The notes below the pieces were generated by a model. The model saw nothing but the letters and a program-made list of their open reading frames with translations. It searched no databases and was not told the origin of the DNA. Of a stretch of DNA of 40,622 nucleotides, positions 32,703 to 40,534 are shown piece after piece. Within the stretch, counting starts at the first letter, position 1. Every line of letters starts with the position of its first letter. Source of the stretch: Ectothiorhodospiraceae bacterium (GTDB lineage Bacteria; Pseudomonadota; Gammaproteobacteria; Nitrococcales; Aquisalimonadaceae). The translations under genes and the position numbers were made by a program. The DNA lies in assembly GCA_020831845.1 (NCBI GenBank), contig JAFIFV010000013.1:1-40622 (forward strand). Direction: 5' to 3'.

Positions 32703-33692
32703 ATGCGACGCGCGGTTGAGGTAGCACGAACAGCGGGGCACCAAGTGACGCGTATTGTACGGCCGAAGATCGAGCGGGCATTGCGGTTTATTGCCGCCAA
32801 CCTGCATCAGCCGATAACCGTGGCTGAAGTGGCCAAGGCGGCCAACTTGAGCGAGTACCACTTCCATCGCCTGTTTCACGCGGCAGTCGGCGAATCGGTG
32901 GGACGTTTTCTCACCCGACAGCGGCTTGAGCTGGCAGCGCTGCGACTCGCTTACGAGGCCGATCGGTCGATTACCGAAATTGGACTGGATGCGGGCTATT
33001 CGTCCAGCTCGAATTTCTCCAAGGCCTTTGCCGCGTATTTCGGTTGTAGCCCGTCACAGATACGCTCACCAGGTCAGGAACACCCAGAGCGCGTGGGCAA
33101 GGTGCTCGCCCAGTACGGGAAACGGTTCCGGCCGGCGGATCTTTACACCGTTCCGCCAGGGCCTGATGCGAGCGCGCGAAAGCAGGAAGCGGCTCGCTGG
33201 GATGCATGTGTCCGCTTCGAACACAGCCCTGGTTTCGCGCTGGCCTGCCTGGCGGCCCCAGGGGGTTACGCCCTGGCGGATATAGAGCGTACCTGGGCAG
33301 AGCTGATCCGCCGCACCCGGCAGCTCGGGCTCTGCGACGAGGAGGTGGACGCCTGGGGCGCTGTTGAGGACAGCCCTCAACTGACGGCACCCGAGCTGTG
33401 CCGGTATCGCGCATGCGTGCCTTGCGCGCCCGGCGTAGCGCTTCCCCCGCCGCTGACCAGGGGCGCTTTCCCGGCCGGGCGCTATGCGGTATTCCAGTAT
33501 TCCGGGCCGGTGGCCGACATCGAGCAGGCCTATCGTGGCATCTACTCCTGCTGGTTCCCCGAGGCCAGCGTTTCCCCGCAAGACTTCACACCATTCAACC
33601 ACTACATCGCCGACGGCCCGCAAGAAGGCAGTGTGGAGTTGGAAATCTGGTTTCGCATCCGGGCTCGGGGCGACAAGAGCAATCCAGGATAA
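32703..33692 (+). CDS. AraC-family regulator with GyrI-like C-terminal domain
   Basis: The 329-aa protein has the DNA-binding part at the N-terminus: ITVAEVAKAANLSEYHFHRL and a second helix-turn-helix with ITEIGLDAGYSSSSNFSKAF, followed from about residue 145 by a GyrI-like effector domain ending in ELEIWFRIR. This order is that of Rob/SoxS-like fusions that sense hydrophobic cationic compounds. The start is uncertain: the frame is open to 32484; the ATG at 32703 or a GTG at 32745 best fit the domain's beginning. The hydrolase gene 83 bp downstream on the same strand is a possible target. Confidence 0.85.
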   Translation: MRRAVEVARTAGHQVTRIVRPKIERALRFIAANLHQPITVAEVAKAANLSEYHFHRLFHAAVGESVGRFLTRQRLELAALRLAYEADRSITEIGLDAGYSSSSNFSKAFAAYFGCSPSQIRSPGQEHPERVGKVLAQYGKRFRPADLYTVPPGPDASARKQEAARWDACVRFEHSPGFALACLAAPGGYALADIERTWAELIRRTRQLGLCDEEVDAWGAVEDSPQLTAPELCRYRACVPCAPGVALPPPLTRGAFPAGRYAVFQYSGPVADIEQAYRGIYSCWFPEASVSPQDFTPFNHYIADGPQEGSVELEIWFRIRARGDKSNPG

Positions 33693-33775
33693 GTGGTGCG
33701 CAATCCGTAAGCAGCCTCGCAGCTAGCAGGGCGGATAAGCTCCCGCTGGTCCCTACGTCTCACCTGGAGGTTGCG

Positions 33776-34858
33776 ATGTATCTGATCGCGCTGGTTTGCG
33801 CGCTTGCGGCGTTACTGGTCTACCTGCTGTTTTTCTTCGACAACGGATTCGGCGGCTTTCGCCGGCTGGCTGTGACGCCCAGGCAGGCCGAACAGAGGCC
33901 GGATGGACGGCTGGAGACCGTGTACTTCCCCGCAGAGGATGGGACTCGACTGGAAGGCTGGCTTATACAGCCGAGCAACGACGCGCCGGGGCCGCTCGTG
34001 ATCATGGCCCCTGGCCTTACCGGAACCAAGGACGCGCATCTCGAGCCGTTCGCATGGCATTTTGCCGCCCGAGGCCTGGCTGTCCTGCTGTTCGATTTCC
34101 GCTGTTTCGGCGGCTCCGACGGTGAGCCCAGGCACTGGGTCGATCCGTTCCGCCACGTGGCGGACTACCGCTCGGCCATTGACTACGCGACAAGCGATCT
34201 CGCCCGACGAGGGGTCGTGGACCCGGGGCGTCTGGTGCTGTGGGGCTCCAGCTTCTCCGGAGGGAGCGCCCTGGTGGCTGCCGCCCAGTCGCCGGAGGTT
34301 GCCGCGGTGGTGGCCCAATGCCCGTATATCGAGACACCGCCCGAGCAGGTACCCACAGGACGTGCGCATGCGCGCTACATCTTCTGGACGGTGCTTGACC
34401 TGGCAAGGTCCGCGGTGAATCGCTTGTTACCCGGTTGGTGCCCGCCGCTGTATATGCCGGCGTTCGGCTCGCCGGGTGAACTGGCTTTCGCCAGCAGTGC
34501 GGAAAACCCCTCCAGGAAAGACCCGGAACGGCGCGGCGCGCGCTTCTGGCAGCGCATGCCCGAGCCGCTGAGAGGCGGCTGGGAGAACAAGCTGCTGGCG
34601 CGCTTTCTGGCGGACTTCGACCGCTTCAAACCGCTGGATAGCATCAACGCCGTGGCGTGCCCGATCCTTCTCGTTGCGGCAGAACACGATGACCTCATAC
34701 CTTTGAGGTACATAGAACGCGCGCACGAGGCCGCGGCCCCCGGAAGCTGCGAGCTGGCGGTGTTTCCGTGTCGCCATTTCGACCTGTACCTGGAGCCCAT
34801 CCAGCAGGAAAACGCGGAGAATCAGTCCGCGTTTATTCGTCGCGCCGTGCAGAGCTAG
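33776..34858 (+). CDS. Membrane-anchored alpha/beta hydrolase
   Basis: The 360-aa protein begins with one membrane helix (LIALVCALAALLVYLLFFF, residues 3-21) and no clear cleavage site, then an alpha/beta hydrolase domain: LVIMAPGLTGTKDAHLEPFA, nucleophile elbow GSSFSGG (about residue 156), a late Asp in AAEHDDLIP and His in FPCRHFDLY. It resembles serine-aminopeptidase/acetyl-xylan-esterase-like hydrolases. The ATG at 33776 follows CCTGGAGGTTGCG, a strong ribosome binding site; the longer frame has none. It follows the AraC/GyrI-like gene on the same strand; the substrate is unknown. Confidence 0.86.
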   Translation: MYLIALVCALAALLVYLLFFFDNGFGGFRRLAVTPRQAEQRPDGRLETVYFPAEDGTRLEGWLIQPSNDAPGPLVIMAPGLTGTKDAHLEPFAWHFAARGLAVLLFDFRCFGGSDGEPRHWVDPFRHVADYRSAIDYATSDLARRGVVDPGRLVLWGSSFSGGSALVAAAQSPEVAAVVAQCPYIETPPEQVPTGRAHARYIFWTVLDLARSAVNRLLPGWCPPLYMPAFGSPGELAFASSAENPSRKDPERRGARFWQRMPEPLRGGWENKLLARFLADFDRFKPLDSINAVACPILLVAAEHDDLIPLRYIERAHEAAAPGSCELAVFPCRHFDLYLEPIQQENAENQSAFIRRAVQS

Positions 34859-34886
34859 CGGAATGCGGTCAGCGGGAAGCCGTGAG

Positions 34887-35930
34887 CTAGCTGTCGATGC
34901 TCTTCTCAAGATGCTCCGCTTCGGTTCCCTGGCTCCGCCGCCATGCCGCCGGCGGGGTACCCACCAGCCGCTTGAACGCTCGCGCGAAGGCGGCCTCCGA
35001 GTCATAGCCGACATCCAGCGCGATGGCAGCCACGCTCTGCCGGGTCTCGCGCAGCAGACGTGCGGCCAACTGCATGCGCCAACTTGCCAGGTAGTGCATC
35101 GGAGGCTGACCGATCAAAGCCAGGAAGCGTTCGTGCAACGCGGAGCGGGAGAGCCCCACCTGTTTGCTCAGGTCGTCCATCGTCCAGGCCGCGGCCGGCT
35201 TTTCATGGAGCAGTGCCAGCGCGCGGCCAACGAAGCGGTCCCGGAATCCGGCGAGCCAGCCGATCGATCGCTCCGGCATGGTATCCACATGGCGACGTAC
35301 CGCGTCGACAAACATCATTTCGCTCAGGCGCTCGAGCAGTGCCTCGCTGCCCGGGCGGCGAAGTTCCGACTCCGTTGCCGCCAACTGCACGAACTGCTGT
35401 CCCCAGATGGTATCCCCGCTCGCCGGCAAGTACAGGAGCGGCGGCAATGCCGCGAGAAGGGGGTTGAAAGGGCGCGCGTCGCAGCCGATGAATCCGCAGA
35501 CCAGTCTGGTGTCGGCGGTCGGCTGGGAGCTATCGAAGCCCTTCGCATTGGGGATCGCGTCGCGCGTTTCGCCATCCAGCACGAGGCGAAATGGCCGCTG
35601 GTGCAGCGTCACCTCGTGGTACCAGTCGATGCCTGGATCGGCGCGCATGCCCGGTGCGCTGGAGAGAACGTGGGCGTCCCCGTGCGAAAGCACGATGATG
35701 TCGCCGCGCCGAAGCTTCAGCGGCGCCTCCCCGACCAGGCCCGCCCAGCACTCCCCGTCGGTGACGACGTGATACTCGATGACCTGCTCGGCCCCCGGCA
35801 TCACGGCACGCGCAATGTCGCGCGCTGCCGGCGCCTCGGCAACCCAACGGCCACTGCAGCTCACGAAATAGTAGACGGCGCTTCGCAACCGCACGCTGCG
35901 AAGCACATCGGAGAGCGTGTCATGGATCAC
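34887..35930 (-). CDS. AraC-family regulator with cupin N-terminal domain
   Basis: The 347-aa regulator has a cupin sensing domain in residues about 1-185 (EYHVVTDGECWAGLVG, LRRGDIIVLSHGDAHVLSS) and a C-terminal AraC helix-turn-helix pair (MDDLSKQVGLSRSALHERF and SVAAIALDVGYDSEAAFARA). The frame extends to 35984, but GGAGGGC sits 5 bp before a GTG at 35928-35930, so translation probably starts there (VIHDTLSDVL). It is divergent, 183 bp away, from the methyltransferase/flavoprotein pair, its likely target. Confidence 0.87.
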   Translation of the reverse strand: MIHDTLSDVLRSVRLRSAVYYFVSCSGRWVAEAPAARDIARAVMPGAEQVIEYHVVTDGECWAGLVGEAPLKLRRGDIIVLSHGDAHVLSSAPGMRADPGIDWYHEVTLHQRPFRLVLDGETRDAIPNAKGFDSSQPTADTRLVCGFIGCDARPFNPLLAALPPLLYLPASGDTIWGQQFVQLAATESELRRPGSEALLERLSEMMFVDAVRRHVDTMPERSIGWLAGFRDRFVGRALALLHEKPAAAWTMDDLSKQVGLSRSALHERFLALIGQPPMHYLASWRMQLAARLLRETRQSVAAIALDVGYDSEAAFARAFKRLVGTPPAAWRRSQGTEAEHLEKSIDS

Positions 35931-36113
35931 GGATCGCCCTCCATTGCGGTGAACCGGATCGGTCACTGAATTCTGGCAGACCACGCGCCGGATAGCTGCC
36001 CGGCGGAAGAAAAAATTCCGGACGCACGAGCAAAGGTGGCGGAGGTTCAGGCAAGGCGCCGCTTGGGTGCAGGAAGAATAATGCTGCTTCCACCACTTAG
36101 CCCCGGAGGCGTT

Positions 36114-36962
36114 ATGTCAGTCCCCAGCGAGAACGTGAAGGCAGTTGCCGCGACGATCCAACCCGACTTCGCAGCGATCAAGACAAAGCAGCAGGCAACC
36201 TGGAGCAGCGGCGATTATGCCGTCATCGGCTCCCGGCTGCAGATCGTCGGTGAACATCTGGCCGAGGCGGCTGATGTTCGCGCCAATGAACGCGTGCTGG
36301 ATGTGGCCGCGGGCAATGGAAACGCCACGCTCGCAGCGGCCCGCCGCTTTGCGCGTGTCACGTCCACAGACTACGTGGATACCTTGCTTCAGAAGGGCGC
36401 CGTACGCGCGGCGGCGGACGGCCTGGATGTCGCGTTCGAAGTCGCCGACGCCGAGGCACTGCCGTACGAGAACGACAGCTTCGACGTGGTGCTTTCCACG
36501 TTCGGCGTGATGTTCACCCCCGAACCCTCCAAGGCCGCCAGCGAGATGAAGCGTGTCGTGCGTAGCGGCGGCCGCATCGGGCTCGCGAACTGGACGCCGG
36601 ACGGCTTCATAGGCCAGCTGTTCAAGGTGATCGGCAAGCATGTACCGCCACCGGCCGGGATCGAATCGCCCGCGCGGTGGGGAACGGAGGCCCGCATCAC
36701 CCAGTTGTTCGAGGACCAGGCGTCGCAGATCCGCTGCGAACCCCGGATCTACAACTTCCGCTACGCCTCGCCGGCGCACTGGCTGGACATCTTCCGCCGG
36801 TACTACGGCCCCACGCACAAGGCGTTCGGCACCCTGGACACTGACGGGCAGGCCAATCTGGCGAGAGACATCACGCAACTGCTCGAAACCATGAACATCG
36901 GCGGCGACGGATCGCTGGTAGTGCCTAGCGAGTACCTGGAGATCGTCATCACCAAACGCTAG
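36114..36962 (+). CDS. Class I SAM-dependent methyltransferase
   Basis: The 282-aa protein has the Rossmann-like SAM-binding domain: motif I VLDVAAGNGNATLAAA (about 63-78), the acidic end of the second strand at TSTDYVDTLL, motif II region ADAEALPYENDSFDVVLSTF, and motif III VRSGGRIGLANW. It is of the UbiE/type-11 sort; the methyl acceptor is unknown. The ATG at 36114 follows CGGAGGCGTT. The flavoprotein gene follows 108 bp later on the same strand, with a strong hairpin in between. Confidence 0.9.
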   Translation: MSVPSENVKAVAATIQPDFAAIKTKQQATWSSGDYAVIGSRLQIVGEHLAEAADVRANERVLDVAAGNGNATLAAARRFARVTSTDYVDTLLQKGAVRAAADGLDVAFEVADAEALPYENDSFDVVLSTFGVMFTPEPSKAASEMKRVVRSGGRIGLANWTPDGFIGQLFKVIGKHVPPPAGIESPARWGTEARITQLFEDQASQIRCEPRIYNFRYASPAHWLDIFRRYYGPTHKAFGTLDTDGQANLARDITQLLETMNIGGDGSLVVPSEYLEIVITKR

Positions 36963-36969
36963 GCAAGGA

Positions 36970-37003
36970 GGCTGGAGCCCGTGGTCCCAAACGGGTTCCA
37001 GCC
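36970..37003. terminator. Strong hairpin between methyltransferase and flavoprotein genes
   Basis: GGCTGGAGCCCGT (36970-36982) pairs with ACGGGTTCCAGCC (36991-37003) over 13 bp with a single G-T wobble and an 8-nt loop. It starts 8 bp after the methyltransferase stop. A C-rich run rather than a U-tract follows, so it may be a weak or factor-dependent terminator or an mRNA-stabilising structure. Either would uncouple the expression of the two genes. Confidence 0.55.
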
Positions 37004-37070
37004 CCCGCTCCGGATTCCCTTTCCTCACCATGAGCGACCGTCTATGACGGTGGCCAGGAGTTCAGAAACC

Positions 37071-38507
37071 ATGAGCACGGTTGCGGACAAGACGCTCGAA
37101 GCCGACTACCTGATTATCGGCAGCGGAGCCATGGGCATGGCATTCGCCGATGTCATACTCGCGGAAACGGACGCCAGCGTCGTGATGGTTGATCGGCACG
37201 ACAACCCCGGCGGTCACTGGAACGACGCCTACCCTTTCGTCAGATTGCACTCGCCGTCGGCGTTCTACGGGGTGAGCTCGGCGCCGCTGGGCCATAACGC
37301 CCTCGACCAATCCGGCCTGAACAAGGGCCTGCATGAGCTGGCATCCGCCGCGGAACTCTGCAGCTACTACGATCGCCTCATGCATCAGACATTTCTCCCC
37401 GGCGGACGGATGCGATACTTCCCCAAGTGCGATTACCGGGGTGAAGACCGCTTCGCCTCCCTGATATCCGGCGCGGAGCATCGCGTTGCGGTGCGGAGGA
37501 AGCTGGTGGACGCCACGCATACCGACACGCAGGTGCCGTCAACCCACCCGCCATCGTTCGGGATCTCTGCCGGTGTCGACTGCGTGCCACCGAACGCATT
37601 GCCGAAACTGGCCCGGGCCCACTCCCACTACGTCGTGCTAGGCGGCGGGAAAACCGGGATAGACGCGTGTCTGTGGCTGCTCGAACACGCGGTGGCGGCG
37701 GAGGCCATCACCTGGATCATGCCGCGAGACCCCTGGCTGGTGGATCGCACACACCTCCAGCCCGGGGACGGGTTCTTCGAACAGCGCGTCGGCTCCATGG
37801 CGCTGCAGATGGAGCTGATCTCCCAGGCCGGCTCCGTCCCGCACCTGTTCCGCCTGCTGGAGGCCTCCGGCCAGCTACTGCGCCTGGACCCTGCCGTTGA
37901 GCCCACGATGTACCGCTGCGCCACGGTGACCCGGGCGGAACTCGACCGGCTCCGCGAAATAGAACATGTCGTGCGGCTCGGCCGCGTGCGGCGCATCCAG
38001 CCCGGTCGCGCGGTTCTCGACAGAGGGATCATCGATGTTCCGCACGGCACCCTGTTCATCAACTGCGCCGCCAACGGGATCAGACAGCACGCGGCGTTGC
38101 CGATCTTCGGCGGTGATCGCATCACGTTGCAGGCGGTCCGCTCCTGCCAACCGTGCCTCAGCGCCGCGTTCATCGCCCACCTGGAAGCCAGCATCGACGA
38201 CGAGGCGGAGAAGAACCGGCTGTGTACCCCGATCCCGTACCCAAGCGAACCGGTCGACTGGCTGCGCATGCAACTGGCCAATCTCTCGAATCACTACCAG
38301 TGGACCCGCCAGCCGGAACTGCGACAGTGGCTGGCGAACAGTCGCCTTGACTATAACCATGGACGCTTGAGCGCAGCCGACCCGACGCAGGCCGCCATCA
38401 TGGAGCGCTTCCGGCGAAGCGTCGGCCCGGCGGTTGCGAGGCTGCGGGAGATGCTGGCAGAGGCAGCCGGCGAGCATGCCGCCGCCGAGGGCGCCGCGGC
38501 ATCCTGA
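37071..38507 (+). CDS. FAD/NAD(P)-binding flavoprotein
   Basis: The 478-aa protein has an N-terminal FAD-binding motif GSGAMGMAFADVILAE (about 17-32) with VVMVDRHDNPGGHWNDAYPF after it, and a second Rossmann motif VVLGGGKTGIDACLWLLE (about residue 185 on) for NAD(P)H. The layout resembles flavin monooxygenase-like or pyridine-nucleotide-dependent oxidoreductases; the substrate is unknown. In-frame ATG codons also exist at 36981 and 37044; the one at 37071 is preferred because CAGGAG lies 10 bp upstream. It meets the anti-sigma gene tail to tail 17 bp away. Co-expression with the upstream methyltransferase would suit a small-molecule tailoring pair. Confidence 0.83.
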   Translation: MSTVADKTLEADYLIIGSGAMGMAFADVILAETDASVVMVDRHDNPGGHWNDAYPFVRLHSPSAFYGVSSAPLGHNALDQSGLNKGLHELASAAELCSYYDRLMHQTFLPGGRMRYFPKCDYRGEDRFASLISGAEHRVAVRRKLVDATHTDTQVPSTHPPSFGISAGVDCVPPNALPKLARAHSHYVVLGGGKTGIDACLWLLEHAVAAEAITWIMPRDPWLVDRTHLQPGDGFFEQRVGSMALQMELISQAGSVPHLFRLLEASGQLLRLDPAVEPTMYRCATVTRAELDRLREIEHVVRLGRVRRIQPGRAVLDRGIIDVPHGTLFINCAANGIRQHAALPIFGGDRITLQAVRSCQPCLSAAFIAHLEASIDDEAEKNRLCTPIPYPSEPVDWLRMQLANLSNHYQWTRQPELRQWLANSRLDYNHGRLSAADPTQAAIMERFRRSVGPAVARLREMLAEAAGEHAAAEGAAAS

Positions 38508-38524
38508 ACGCATCGCGGACCCGG

Positions 38525-39250
38525 TCACCCGCCCTCGCGGCGCTCCAGACTCAGACAGGGGCCTGTGTAGAGGATCTCCCCCGCGGGTTCGGTGACGGCG
38601 CTGTCCGCCGGATTCCGGCTCAGGACAAGTTGCCAGGCATCGGCCAGGATGCCCCATTGCTCCTCGGAGAGCCTGACCTCACGGTCCTCCACGGGGATTC
38701 GCGCCAGGAAACGGTGTTCGCCGTTGCGCTCCATGACCCAGAGCCGAAGTTCCTGGCCGGGGGGCACCGCCAGATCGTGCTCGGTTTCGATGACCAGCCG
38801 CCACGGCCCCCTGTAGGCGAGAACGGCCACTGCCGGCTGCTCCCGGGCATCGGACAGAACGCCCACATACACCGGCTGGAGCGGATCGATCCGATCCGGA
38901 GCGGGCTCTTGCAGGCCAATGTAAGCCAGCAGCACGGCGGCCAGCGCCAGGTTGGCCAGCGCCGCCGGCCGCCAGAAGGACAGGCGCTCCCACCAGCGCG
39001 GGCGTGGCGGCACGTCATTCCCTGCCATTCGCGTCCGCAGCGCCTCGAAGACCCGGGCCGGCGGCTGCACTTCCGGGGTCTCCTCGGCCAGCGGTGCGAG
39101 TTTCTCCTGCCATGCGATCACAAGCCCCCGCAGCGCCGGATCGCGCTCCATCAGGCGCTCGAAGCGCGTCCGCGCCGCGCCACGCAGGGTTCCGAGGACG
39201 TATTCCCCCGCCAGCACCGATAAAAGCTGTGGGTCGTCATATCTCATCAT
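38525..39250 (-). CDS. Anti-sigma factor, RskA-like
   Basis: The 241-aa protein has an N-terminal zinc-free anti-sigma domain (LLSVLAGEYVLGTLRGAARTRFERL begins near residue 8, shown in part), a single membrane helix (about 98-115, LANLALAAVLLAYIGL) and a periplasmic RskA-type C-terminal domain. It would hold the ECF sigma factor at the membrane until an envelope signal leads to its cleavage. Two adjacent ATG codons overlap the sigma stop (ATGATGA), so translation is coupled with the sigma gene. Confidence 0.88.
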   Translation of the reverse strand: MMRYDDPQLLSVLAGEYVLGTLRGAARTRFERLMERDPALRGLVIAWQEKLAPLAEETPEVQPPARVFEALRTRMAGNDVPPRPRWWERLSFWRPAALANLALAAVLLAYIGLQEPAPDRIDPLQPVYVGVLSDAREQPAVAVLAYRGPWRLVIETEHDLAVPPGQELRLWVMERNGEHRFLARIPVEDREVRLSEEQWGILADAWQLVLSRNPADSAVTEPAGEILYTGPCLSLERREGG

Positions 39251-39891
39251 TCCAGGCACGCCTTGAGACGTTGCAGCCCGCGCCGTATCCAGGTCTTGAC
39301 GGTTCCCAGCGGCCATTGCCGAAGCCCGGCCACTTCCATGGGCGTGAACCCTTCGTGGTAAACCAGAAGAAAGCAGGCGCGCTGGTCATCGCTCAACTGC
39401 GCCAGACAGCGGCGCAGGCGCTCCAGTTCATGGCTGATCTCAGCGGCCTGGTGCGGCGAATCCGCCCCCGGAAGGGTGTCGGACAGTTCCGTCTCCTCGC
39501 CACTGGCGCGGTACTCGCTGCGGCGCACGTAATCCAGCGCCTGGTTACGCGCGATGCTGATCATCCAGGTCATGGGTCTGCCGCGTACCGCGCTGTAGCC
39601 GCTCGCACCATTCCAGATCTTCAAATAGGTCTCCTGCAGGGCTTCCTCCGCCCAGGACTCTCTTTTCAGGATACGCAGGATGATGCCGTAGAGTTTCGCG
39701 GACGTTGCCTGATAGAGGGCAGCGAACGCCGTCTGATCGCGCAGGACGCAACGCGCCAGCAGATCGGGCAGGGGGTCTGGCTCGGTTGGTCGAGTCCTGG
39801 CAATCAATGATCTGCCATTCCGAAGTCGGTATGTCGCCGAATCGTATCTCGAAACAAACGGCGACCGCCATCGATTCTCCCCGGGAAACAT
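39247..39891 (-). CDS. ECF sigma factor (SigK/RpoE-like)
   Basis: Region 2 is seen in ALYQATSAKLYGIILRILKR and WAEEALQETYLKIWNGA, then GRPMTWMISIARNQALDYVR, with region 4 at LSDDQRACFLLVYHEGFTPM and GTVKTWIRRGLQRL. The protein would direct RNA polymerase to an envelope-stress regulon. The start is uncertain: ATG codons at 39954 and 39891 are in frame, and a TTG at 39807 would give about 186 aa, the usual ECF length; the 39891 start (214 aa) is a compromise. The first about 28 residues then match nothing I know. It is the first gene of the sigma/anti-sigma pair and is divergent from the lipoprotein gene, its probable target. Confidence 0.85.
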   Translation of the reverse strand: MFPGENRWRSPFVSRYDSATYRLRNGRSLIARTRPTEPDPLPDLLARCVLRDQTAFAALYQATSAKLYGIILRILKRESWAEEALQETYLKIWNGASGYSAVRGRPMTWMISIARNQALDYVRRSEYRASGEETELSDTLPGADSPHQAAEISHELERLRRCLAQLSDDQRACFLLVYHEGFTPMEVAGLRQWPLGTVKTWIRRGLQRLKACLE

Positions 39892-39979
39892 CGATCTATC
39901 CGGAAAATGCCGACCGATGAATCCTCCGGCGCCCGTTGCCACGTAGATATGCATGACCCCCTTTGAGGGCGGGACATTT

Positions 39980-39991
39980 CCGGAGCTCCGG
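39980..39991. promoter_or_regulatory. 12-bp perfect palindrome between sigma and lipoprotein genes
   Basis: CCGGAGCTCCGG at 39980-39991 is fully palindromic and lies in the divergent promoter region, 58 bp before the lipoprotein ATG. It could be an operator, or by chance an SacI-type palindrome in GC-rich DNA. I could not assign a -35/-10 ECF promoter pair with certainty. Confidence 0.25.
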
Positions 39992-40048
39992 TTCCGGCAT
40001 ACCCCCCCAGGGGCAAAGCAGGCAACAAGAAACCACGGAGTGATACCG

Positions 40049-40474
40049 ATGAACACATTACGGAAAAAGCCCCGCATCGTCCCCGGACTGACGTTGCTTC
40101 TGTTCGCCATCGCCCTGAGCGCATGCGGCACCACGTACTCCCAGGCGCAGAACGCCGAGGTGCTGGTCGACAACGCCGGCAGGACCGTATACATCTTCGA
40201 CAACGATACCGCCAACAGCGGCGAGAGCGCCTGCTACGACGGCTGCGCACGGGCCTGGCCGCCGGTGCCGGCGGATAGCATGCCGGGAGCGGGCACCCTG
40301 ACCCGAACGGATGGATTCCGCCAGGCCGTTCACGACGGGCTCCCGCTGTACTACTTCGCCGGTGACCAGACGCCCGGCGACCGCACGGGTGACGGCCTCA
40401 ACGACGTCTGGCACGTTGTGCCGCAAGCAGCCCCGACGTCTCGCCGCAGCACCCGAGGCTACGGCGGTTACTGA
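40049..40474 (+). CDS. Secreted-repeat lipoprotein (COG4315-like)
   Basis: The 141-aa protein has a lipoprotein signal peptide with lipobox LSAC (Cys about residue 26), followed by two secreted-repeat motifs of the YxFxxD kind: YIFDND (about 48-53) and YYFAGD (about 110-115), plus a conserved Cys pair in SACYDGCARAWPPV. These proteins are surface or periplasmic and of unknown function. The C-terminus is Arg/Gly/Ser-rich (RRSTRGYGGY). The ATG at 40049 follows CACGGAGTGATACCG. Divergent from the ECF sigma gene, so likely in its regulon. A closely related gene is inverted just downstream. Confidence 0.87.
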   Translation: MNTLRKKPRIVPGLTLLLFAIALSACGTTYSQAQNAEVLVDNAGRTVYIFDNDTANSGESACYDGCARAWPPVPADSMPGAGTLTRTDGFRQAVHDGLPLYYFAGDQTPGDRTGDGLNDVWHVVPQAAPTSRRSTRGYGGY

Positions 40475-40488
40475 TCCTACCCGGCCAC

Positions 40489-40505
40489 GGACCGTGGGGC
40501 GGTCC
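40489..40505. terminator. GC hairpin between convergent lipoprotein genes
   Basis: GGACCG (40489-40494) pairs with CGGTCC (40500-40505) around a 5-nt loop, nested inside CCGGCC (40481-40486) and GGCCGG (40523-40528). The spacer is only 60 bp, and the flanking 88-bp inverted repeat would extend the structure. It likely ends transcription from both sides. Confidence 0.45.
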
Positions 40506-40534
40506 ACCCCCCCACGGGGCGGGGCCGGGGTGGT

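Noticed and set aside
34863-35969. Open frame of 368 codons opposite the cupin-AraC gene
   Set aside because: It is the antisense shadow of a clear AraC regulator; the His/Arg/Gln-rich translation shows no domain.
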